A program made the translations under genes and the position numbers. The notes beneath the pieces were generated by a model. It searched no databases, was not told the origin of the DNA, and saw nothing but the letters and a program-made list of their open reading frames with translations. A stretch of 64,000 nt of DNA from Streptomyces adelaidensis (GTDB taxonomy: Bacteria > Actinomycetota > Actinomycetes > Streptomycetales > Streptomycetaceae). The stretch lies in assembly GCF_016598475.1 (NCBI RefSeq), contig NZ_JAEMUX010000009.1, forward strand, positions 1 through 64,000. The letters run 5' to 3'. Positions within the stretch are counted from its first letter, which is position 1, and each line of letters begins with the position of its first letter. Of the stretch, positions 1 through 6,723 are shown piece after piece.

Positions 1-32
1 TCTCGCGTTCTCGCGTTCTCGCGTTCTCGCGC
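1..32. repeat. Four tandem copies of an 8-bp unit at the window edge
   Basis: The window opens with the 8-base unit TCTCGCGT repeated four times, the last copy ending in C. It may continue to the left, outside the window. No coding role is visible. Confidence 0.8.
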
Positions 33-218
33 TTCACGCTTTCGAACGGGCCCGGCGCCCAATGCGCGCCCCGGATCGACACACGCCTGCCCAGCGCCTC
101 GTCCGGCCGCCCCGGACCCCTTCGAGCGCCTCGGGGTGCGCCGAGAGCAGCCGCGCGCAGGCACGGACGACGCTACGGCTCCCCCTCCGCACCGTTCCCC
201 ACTCGGACTTGCGCCCGG

Positions 219-256
219 AAACCGATCGGTTTACGCTGATGGAAACCGATCGGTTT
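219..256. promoter_or_regulatory. Paired palindromic operator upstream of the SDR gene
   Basis: The perfect 14-bp palindrome AAACCGATCGGTTT occurs twice, at 219-232 and 243-256, with centres 24 bp apart. The second copy ends 24 bp before the SDR start codon. Twin palindromes so close to a start are typical of TetR-family operators controlling a neighbouring dehydrogenase, though the cognate regulator is not visible and may lie left of the window. Confidence 0.7.
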
Positions 257-280
257 CTCGATGAGCCCAGGAGGTCCGCG

Positions 281-1096
281 ATGACCACATACCGACCGAC
301 CGCACTCGTGACGGGCGCGTCCTGCGGCATCGGCGAAGAAACCGCGCTCGCGCTGGTCGCGGCGGGTTTCGACGTGGTCGGCACAAGCCGCGACACCTCG
401 CGCGTCACCCCGGTCAGCGGTGTGACGTTCATCGACCTCGACGTGGCCAGTGACACCTCGGTGACCGCCGCGGTCCAGGAGGTGATCGAACGGTTCGGAC
501 GGATCGACGTCCTGGTCAACAACGCCGGCGTCGGCTCGATGGGCGCGGCCGAGGAAACCTCCGTCGCGCAGGCCCAGAGCGTCTTCGACACCAACGTCTT
601 CGGCGTCATGCGCATGGTGACGGAGGTCCTCCCGTACATGCGCGGTCAGGGACGCGGACGCATCATCAACATCTCGTCCGTACTCGGGTTCATGCCCCAG
701 CCCTACATGGCCGTCTACGCCGCGTCCAAGCATGCGATCGAGGGCTACTCGGAATCCCTGGACCACGAGGTCCGTGAGCACGGCGTCCGGTCGCTTCTCG
801 TGGAACCCGCCTACACCAGGACCGGATTCGAGGCGAACAGCGCGAAGCCCGACATGCCCCTGCGTGCCTACGAGAAGCAGCGGCACATCGTCGACGGCGT
901 GCTGGCGGAGGCGGTCAGGGACGGCGACGCCCCCGCCGTCGTCGCCAAGGCGATCGTCGCGGCAGCGACCGACGCGAAGCCGAAGCTGCGCTACACCGCA
1001 GGCCCCACGGCCGGACGGGTCAGCACACTGCGCCGCCTCGTACCGGCCCAGGCCTTCGACAAGCAGATCCGCAAGATCAACCGCCTGGCCGGCTGA
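281..1096 (+). CDS. Short-chain dehydrogenase/reductase (SDR)
   Basis: A 271-aa classical SDR. The glycine-rich nucleotide-binding motif TGASCGIG lies near residues 11-18, the NNAG motif follows, and the catalytic Ser and YxxxK (YAASK) lie near residues 135-151. Such enzymes use NAD(P)(H) to oxidise or reduce alcohols and ketones; the substrate cannot be told from sequence. The ATG at 281 is chosen because AGGAGG lies 5-10 bases upstream and the SDR fold begins at once; the open frame runs further upstream but that part looks non-coding and contains the twin palindrome. An NmrA-like gene follows 64 bp downstream, probably in the same transcript. Confidence 0.9.
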   Translation: MTTYRPTALVTGASCGIGEETALALVAAGFDVVGTSRDTSRVTPVSGVTFIDLDVASDTSVTAAVQEVIERFGRIDVLVNNAGVGSMGAAEETSVAQAQSVFDTNVFGVMRMVTEVLPYMRGQGRGRIINISSVLGFMPQPYMAVYAASKHAIEGYSESLDHEVREHGVRSLLVEPAYTRTGFEANSAKPDMPLRAYEKQRHIVDGVLAEAVRDGDAPAVVAKAIVAAATDAKPKLRYTAGPTAGRVSTLRRLVPAQAFDKQIRKINRLAG

Positions 1097-1160
1097 CGCG
1101 CACGCACCCCCTGCGCTTTGCGAACAGCTGACCTGCCCCCACCAGACAGAGGACACCTTG

Positions 1161-2213
1161 ATGCCCGAGCGCAACCCCATCCTGATCACCGGTGCCGCCG
1201 GTGAAATCGGTGGTGTGAGCCGAACGATGGTCGACATGCTGCTCGGACAAGGGCACCCGGTGCGCGCGTTCGTGCGCCAGGACGACCAACGCGCGCACTC
1301 GCTCCGCCAGGCCGGGGCCGAGGTCTTCGTCGGTGACCTGCTCACCATCGCCGACGTGAGCGCCGCGCTGAAGGGCGTCCGGCGCATCTACTTCAGCATG
1401 AGCCTGTCGCCGTACTACACCGACGCCGTCAGCCTGATGGCCGCGGCGGCGCGGGCCCAGGGCGACATCGAGGTCTTCGTCAACATCTCCGAGTACGAGC
1501 AGTCGTTCATGACGTTCGACAAGATGACCGCACCGGAGGAGGAGCGGCGTGCGTGGCTCGGTGGACTCGTCGCGAACTGGTCGCCGCAGCAACGGGCCCA
1601 CTGGATCGCCGAGCAGGTGCTCGACTGGTCCGGCCTCCCGACCGTCAACATCCGGGGGGCCATGTTCGTCGAGAACCCCCTGATGACCTGGCTGGCGCTG
1701 GAGCCGCTGAGCCGCGGTGAACTGCGCCTGCCCTTCGGCGACCACCCGCTCGCGCCCATCGCGGGTCACGACGTGGCGGAGCTGTGCGTGAAGATCCTGC
1801 TCGACCCGGCGCCGCACCTCTCGAAGTCCTACGACCTCAACGGCCCGGAACTGAAGGACATGCACGGGTTCGCGGAGGACTACACGGCCGTACTGGGACG
1901 CCCGGTCACCTACGTTCCCGAAGACGTCGAAACCTGGAACGAGACCTACGTGGACACGGCCCTGGCCGCGTTTCCGCACACCGCCGAGCATCTGAAGACC
2001 CTGACCCGGCTGATGGGCGGCGGCGGGTACCGCGGCGCGACCGACCAGCTGGAAACCCTGCTCGGGCGCCCGCCGAAGACCGTGCGATGGGCGCTGGAGA
2101 ACCACCCGCGCATCCAGAAGCCGGCGTCCGCCCTTCGGGGCGGCCACGTTTCCCGGCAACACCCAGGGGAAACTCGGGGCGGTGACAGGGTGAACCGACG
2201 AGCCGGGCTGTGA
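1161..2213 (+). CDS. NmrA-like NAD(P)-binding protein
   Basis: A 350-aa atypical SDR of the NmrA/HSCARG type. The N-terminus PILITGAAGEIGG is a Rossmann dinucleotide-binding loop, and the sequence continues with the layout of this group (RAFVRQDD, then VFVGDLLTIADVSAALKGV). No YxxxK catalytic pair is evident, as usual in NmrA-like redox sensors or reductases. The ATG at 1161 follows AGAGGACACC. It lies 64 bp after the upstream SDR and is probably co-transcribed under the same palindromic operator. The C-terminal 30 residues are basic and poorly conserved in character, so the true stop may reflect drift. Confidence 0.8.
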   Translation: MPERNPILITGAAGEIGGVSRTMVDMLLGQGHPVRAFVRQDDQRAHSLRQAGAEVFVGDLLTIADVSAALKGVRRIYFSMSLSPYYTDAVSLMAAAARAQGDIEVFVNISEYEQSFMTFDKMTAPEEERRAWLGGLVANWSPQQRAHWIAEQVLDWSGLPTVNIRGAMFVENPLMTWLALEPLSRGELRLPFGDHPLAPIAGHDVAELCVKILLDPAPHLSKSYDLNGPELKDMHGFAEDYTAVLGRPVTYVPEDVETWNETYVDTALAAFPHTAEHLKTLTRLMGGGGYRGATDQLETLLGRPPKTVRWALENHPRIQKPASALRGGHVSRQHPGETRGGDRVNRRAGL

Positions 2214-2444
2214 CGGGCCCGGTGCAGAGAGAAGTTGAGGCGCGGTGATCACCGAGGCCGAGAAGAGGACTGCTTCCCTGTCAGGGCGGGGCCGTCGCGC
2301 CTCGCCGGACCCGGCACCGCTCAGTCGCCGACAGCCGGGCCGCCCGCGTGGGGGCGTGGTACGGCCGTGGCCGCTCCGGCTCCCCGTTGTGCCAAGATCG
2401 AGTACCGCTCGTTTGTTCAGGTCGACCGTGGGGAGGTGACGCTC

Positions 2445-3209
2445 ATGGCCGGGGACGACGTGTTGGGCGGCGGGGACGCCGAGCAGGAGACGGAATTCGA
2501 GCGTGCCCGCATCGCCCACGAACTCATCTCCGCGGTCCGCGGGACACCCCCCTCCGAGGTGCCCGACGCGCTGGGCCACGCCTGTATCTCCCTGCTCCCG
2601 GCGGCCTCGGGACTGTCCGTGTCGGTCCTCGGTGACGGCTCGGACATGGGAGTCGTACTGTGCGCGAGCGACAGCGTCGCCGCGCGGCTGGCGGAAATCC
2701 AGTACACCCTCGGCGAAGGCCCCTGCATGGAAGCCGTCCGGCTGCACGCCCCGGTGTTCGCCACCGACCTGACCCGCCCCCCGGCCACCCGCCGCTGGCC
2801 CCTGTTCGCCATGCAGGCCGCCAAGGCCGGCGCCGAGGCGGCCTTCTCCCTGCCGCTGGCGGGCGCCGGAAACTCCCTGGGCACCCTCGACCTGTACCGC
2901 GAACGGGCCGGATCACTGAGCGGCGACCACATCCGCACCGCCCTGCTGGTCGCCGACGCCGTCACGCTCGCCGTCATCGCCCTTGATCACGCTTCCCCCC
3001 ACCCCGAAGGAGTCGTAACGTGGCTGGCAGGAGCGGAGGCGGACCGGGAGGAGGTGCACCAGGCCACCGGGATGATCATGGTACGGCTGGGAGTGAGCGC
3101 CGAGGAGGCGCTGCTGCGCCTGCGCGCGCGGGCCTTCGCCCAGGGCCGCACCTCCACCCAAGTCGCCCGCGACATCATCGACCGCGTCATGGACCTGGGC
3201 GATGACTGA
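2445..3209 (+). CDS. GAF-ANTAR domain regulator
   Basis: A 254-aa protein with an N-terminal GAF sensor domain (about residues 20-165, including the typical YTLGEGPCMEA stretch) and a C-terminal ANTAR domain (about 185-245, with VHQATGMIMVRLGVSAEEALLRLRARA). ANTAR domains bind paired hairpins in nascent RNA and act as antiterminators; GAF domains sense small ligands or redox state. The ATG at 2445 is chosen over the longer open frame because GGGAGGTGAC ends 5 bases before it and the domain starts soon after. A second GAF-ANTAR gene follows 39 bp downstream, so the two look like a tandem duplication. Confidence 0.9.
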   Translation: MAGDDVLGGGDAEQETEFERARIAHELISAVRGTPPSEVPDALGHACISLLPAASGLSVSVLGDGSDMGVVLCASDSVAARLAEIQYTLGEGPCMEAVRLHAPVFATDLTRPPATRRWPLFAMQAAKAGAEAAFSLPLAGAGNSLGTLDLYRERAGSLSGDHIRTALLVADAVTLAVIALDHASPHPEGVVTWLAGAEADREEVHQATGMIMVRLGVSAEEALLRLRARAFAQGRTSTQVARDIIDRVMDLGDD

Positions 3210-3248
3210 ACGGCCGGTAGCAGCAATGACGGTGTCCGGGAGGCGGGC

Positions 3249-3987
3249 ATGAACCGCGAGCGACAGCTGGCGCAGGCGTTCGTCGCCCTTTCCGACACCT
3301 ACGCGGTGGCATTCGACCCGCTGCAGCTCTTCCAGCGCCTGGTCCACACCTGCCAGGAACTGCTCGACGTCGACGCGGCGGCCGTGATGATCGCCGACGC
3401 CCGGGGCAGCCTGAAGACGATGGCCGCGACCGACGAGGACGCCGCCTTCGCCGAACTGCTCGCAGGTCCAGTACGGCCAGGGCCCCTGCATGGAGTGCTA
3501 CCGCACCGGCGAGCCGGCGAGCGTCTTCGACATCTCCGCCGAGTACGAGCGCTGGCCCAGGCTGGCCACGGCCATGGTCGAAACCGGGTACGACTGTCTC
3601 CAGGCGGTCCCGCTGCGCCTGCGCGACCGCCCCCTGGGCACCCTCACCCTGCTGCGCAGGCGGGCGGGACATCTGCCGGAGGACGACGTCCATGTCGCCC
3701 AGGCCCTCGCCGACTCCGCGACCCTCGCCCTGATGCACTGGTCGACCGAACCCGCCCGCGGCGACGACGTCATCACCCGCGTGCAGAGTGTCATCGCCGC
3801 CAAAGCCACCCTGGAGATCGCCAAAGGCATGGTCGCCCAGCACACCGGGCTCACCGTCGGAGAGGCCGCCCGGCTGCTCAGCGCCTACGCGATCCGCCGC
3901 CGCGTACGCCTCACCGAGACCGCCTACTCCCTCGTCACCCGCGGCCTGGAACCGGCCGCCGTCGTCGACGGACAGCCCCTGCACTGA
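3249..3987 (+). pseudogene. GAF-ANTAR gene split by a frameshift
   Basis: A second GAF-ANTAR gene beside the first. The first segment (from ATG 3249) encodes the start of a GAF domain through AAFAELL; the rest of the GAF and the ANTAR part are in another frame (MECYRTGEPASVFDI onward, ending in the ANTAR helices IAAKATLEIAKGMVAQHTGL, stop at 3987). Joining frames at about 3462, where one extra G sits in CTGCTCGCAGG, gives ...AELL-QVQYGQGPCMECYRTG, matching the YTLGEGPCMEA motif of the neighbour. Intact length would be about 245 aa. It is either a real one-base insertion or a sequence error. An internal ATG at 3490 would leave only part of the GAF. Confidence 0.8.
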
Positions 3988-4061
3988 CCCGGCCCCCCGC
4001 AGCAGCGACGGCACGCCGACCGCCACCGCCACCGTCTCCGTCTCCGCCTCGCTCTCGCTCG

Positions 4062-6179
4062 TCAGGTCGCTTCGGTGCGGAGCACGAGCAGCGCTATGTC
4101 GTCGAGCCGCTGCGAAGTGGAGCCGACCTGCTCCAGCAGCTCATCGATGAGCAGGTCCAGGTCGTGGTCGTCCGCGCGGGCGAGATGGTGGGCGAGGTCG
4201 GCCATGGAGTCCTCCAGGTCGATTCCCGGTCTTTCGATGAGGCCGTCGGTGTAGAAGGCGAGCATCACCCCCGTGGTGAGCGGGATCTCGGTCACCGGGA
4301 AGACGGCCTCGGCGGTGATTCCCAGGAGCGGTCCTGGCTGGACGTCGACGGGACGGGTGTCGTGGTCGGGGAGGCGTCGCAGGGGCGGCGGGTGCCCGGC
4401 GCTGGCCAGGGTCGCGCGGCCGTCGGCGAAGTCGAGGTGGGCGTACAGGCAGCTGGTGAACAGGTCGGGGCTCAGATCGGTGAGGAGCCGGTTGGTTCTG
4501 GAGAGGATCTCGTCGGGGGGCGTACTGAGGGTCGCGTGGGCGTGGACAGCGGTCCGGACCTGCCCCATCAGCGCGGCGGCGGCCACGTTGTGGCCCTGGA
4601 CGTCGCCGATGACGGCCGCGACCGCGCTGTCGCCGAGGCGGATCAGGTCGTAGAAGTCCCCGCCGATCTCCATGCCCCGGGTGGCGGGCAGATAGCGGGC
4701 GGCGACCCGCAGCCCGGTGACGGCGGGCAGGGTGCGGGGGAGCAGCGCCTGCTGGAGGCCCTGGGAGAGCTCGTGTTTGGTGTCGTACAGGCGTGCGCGG
4801 TCGAGAGCCTGGGCGATGAGCCCGGCGAGCGACGTCATGACGGCGCGTTCCTCGGCCGGGAACTCGTGGGGGCTCTCGTAGGACAGGACGCAGCAGCCGA
4901 CGGGCCGGCCGGAAATGATCAATGGCAGGAAGGCCCAGGCCTGTTTGCCGCTGATCAGCGGGGCCTCCAGGTAGATCCGCTTCATGTCCTGCGGGTGGGA
5001 GAAGAAGGCGGGGATGCCGCTGCTGAGGGCGCGCCCGGCCGGGGTGAAGCGGGTGTCGAGGGGCAGGCCGTCGAGGCGGTCGATGGTGCGGGAGTCGTAG
5101 CCGCGGTGCCCGATGATCCGCAGCCGGCCCGCCTCGGCGGTGGACAGGACCAGGCCCTGTGCTTCGAAGGCGGGCATGATCTGGTCGGCGACAAGGTCGA
5201 TGACGTCCTCGACGCCGACGACCTCGGTCAGCGCGGCGGCCAGGTGCGTGAGCTGGTAGAGCTGGCCGGCGCGGGCGGCTGTGGTGGTCCGCGCGGGTTG
5301 GCGGGGCGCCGGGGAGGGCGGGCCCGGTGCGCCGCTGGGAACGATACGGACGCTGATGCCGCTGGCGTCCGGGTAGAGATGGAACTCCAGCCACTGGTCG
5401 GGGGGTCGGCACGCGACGAAGGAGACGGGCTCGCGGCTGATCACCGCGGCACGGTAGCGGTCCTCGTAGGTGGGGTCGTCGAGCCAGCGCACGGACTGCC
5501 ACGGCAGTGTGCCCAACAGCCGGTCGGCGTCGATGCCCAGCAGGTCGCGGGCCCCGGAGCTGACGTAGGTGACACGTCCTTCCAGGTCCAGGGCGCAGCT
5601 GCCGCCGGGCAGGCGCTCGACGAAGTCGGCCGCGGCCATCGCCGGACGCGCGGGCCTGCGGCCGGTCGCGACGGGGAGTACGTGGGGCCGGTCACCACGG
5701 CCGGGGGGTCTGCCGGACCGGACCGCCTCCTCGATCAGCCCGGCCAGCCGTCGGCAACTGGACACGATGTGGCTCTGCTCCCGCCGGGTCGAGTACGGCG
5801 GTCGGGTGGCCGGCCACATGAGGAGCAGGGCACCCCACCGCCGGACGCCGACGACCGGCGCGGCGACCAGCACCAGCGGGTAGGGAAGGACCATGGCGGT
5901 GCGCGGGTAGGAGTGGGCCATCTCCTCCTGGCTGCCCACCCACACCACGCGTTCCTCGCGGACCGCGTCGGCCATCGGCGCCGGAGCGGCCAGCGGGACC
6001 CTCGCCCAGGGGGCGGCGAACTCGGCCGGCGCCCCGTACAGCGCGTGCAGCCGCAGCAGTTGTTCGTCCGGTGTGAGCACATAGAGGGCGCCGATGGACG
6101 CCCCGGTCCGGCGCACCGTCTCCGCGAACGCGGTATCCAGCTCGTCGATATCGGTGGCCGGTTCACCCGTGCTGGTCAC
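4062..6179 (-). CDS. GAF-PAS-GAF-SpoIIE (PP2C-type) phosphatase
   Basis: A 705-aa signalling phosphatase. An N-terminal GAF-like region spans about residues 10-135, a PAS region about 185-290 (SCALDLEGRVTYVSSGARDLLG), a second GAF about 305-465, and the SpoIIE/PP2C domain about 470-705. Metal-binding motifs are intact: GGDFYDL, GDVQGHN, YTDGLIE and DDIALLV. Such proteins dephosphorylate anti-anti-sigma (STAS) factors in partner-switching pathways and so free alternative sigma factors. It converges on the two GAF-ANTAR genes. No membrane segment is seen, so it is cytoplasmic. There is no anti-sigma HATPase domain, unlike the second SpoIIE protein of this window at 29671. Confidence 0.92.
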   Translation of the reverse strand: MTSTGEPATDIDELDTAFAETVRRTGASIGALYVLTPDEQLLRLHALYGAPAEFAAPWARVPLAAPAPMADAVREERVVWVGSQEEMAHSYPRTAMVLPYPLVLVAAPVVGVRRWGALLLMWPATRPPYSTRREQSHIVSSCRRLAGLIEEAVRSGRPPGRGDRPHVLPVATGRRPARPAMAAADFVERLPGGSCALDLEGRVTYVSSGARDLLGIDADRLLGTLPWQSVRWLDDPTYEDRYRAAVISREPVSFVACRPPDQWLEFHLYPDASGISVRIVPSGAPGPPSPAPRQPARTTTAARAGQLYQLTHLAAALTEVVGVEDVIDLVADQIMPAFEAQGLVLSTAEAGRLRIIGHRGYDSRTIDRLDGLPLDTRFTPAGRALSSGIPAFFSHPQDMKRIYLEAPLISGKQAWAFLPLIISGRPVGCCVLSYESPHEFPAEERAVMTSLAGLIAQALDRARLYDTKHELSQGLQQALLPRTLPAVTGLRVAARYLPATRGMEIGGDFYDLIRLGDSAVAAVIGDVQGHNVAAAALMGQVRTAVHAHATLSTPPDEILSRTNRLLTDLSPDLFTSCLYAHLDFADGRATLASAGHPPPLRRLPDHDTRPVDVQPGPLLGITAEAVFPVTEIPLTTGVMLAFYTDGLIERPGIDLEDSMADLAHHLARADDHDLDLLIDELLEQVGSTSQRLDDIALLVLRTEAT

Positions 6180-6276
6180 GAGGGACCTCCAGCGTTCCGC
6201 CCGACGTGGTGGGCTTCACCCCTACCGCGACGTTACGCCGCCGTGGAGCGGCCGGCAGGCCGTCGGCCCGTCCTCG

Positions 6277-6723
6277 TCACAGGCTCGTCAGCGCCTGGGG
6301 CGAGAGGTTCTTGATCATGGTGTTGGTCCAGCGCATCTGCCGCAGGGTCTGTGGGTGGCAGGCGGAGGCCAGGGCGAGGAGTGCGTCGTCCCGGGTGGCC
6401 TGTGCGACCTGCGCGAGCATCTCCCAGTGGAGCGAGTTCCGCGCGGCCCGGAGGTGGAGGTCCCGCAGGTCGTACAGGAGGAGCAGCGGGGCGGGCTCCG
6501 GCGGATCGTCGAGGGGCGCCGGGCGATCGTCGAGGTTCAGGCCCCGGTCGTGGGCGGTGTCGGCCAGGCGCCGGGTGTGTTCGTGGGACCAGTGGGCGAG
6601 GTCGGTGGCGACGTGGTGGACCTCGTGGTCGGCACGGTGGCGGTCGGCCACGGCCGTCAGCTCGTCGGCCAGGCGGCTCTCGCCGTGGTGGAGGGCGCGG
6701 AGGACGAGATCGATGCCGTTCAT
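6277..6723 (-). CDS. His/Glu-rich helical protein coupled to the molybdopterin oxidoreductase
   Basis: A 148-aa hypothetical protein, all-helical in character, with many His and Glu residues (HHGES, HEVHHVATDLAHWSHEH, LHWEML). The spacing suggests a ferritin-like or hemerythrin-like four-helix bundle that could bind metal, but I do not recognise the family. Its ATG overlaps the stop codon of the upstream molybdopterin oxidoreductase in an ATGA arrangement, so the two are translationally coupled and probably work together, perhaps as an electron-transfer or metal-handling partner. The partnership is inference; the overlap is seen directly. Confidence 0.75.
   Translation of the reverse strand: MNGIDLVLRALHHGESRLADELTAVADRHRADHEVHHVATDLAHWSHEHTRRLADTAHDRGLNLDDRPAPLDDPPEPAPLLLLYDLRDLHLRAARNSLHWEMLAQVAQATRDDALLALASACHPQTLRQMRWTNTMIKNLSPQALTSL

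Noticed and set aside
34..639. Minus-strand 201-aa ORF opposite the SDR
   Set aside because: It lies antisense to a clear SDR gene, has low-complexity Arg/Ser/Thr text and no recognised domain.
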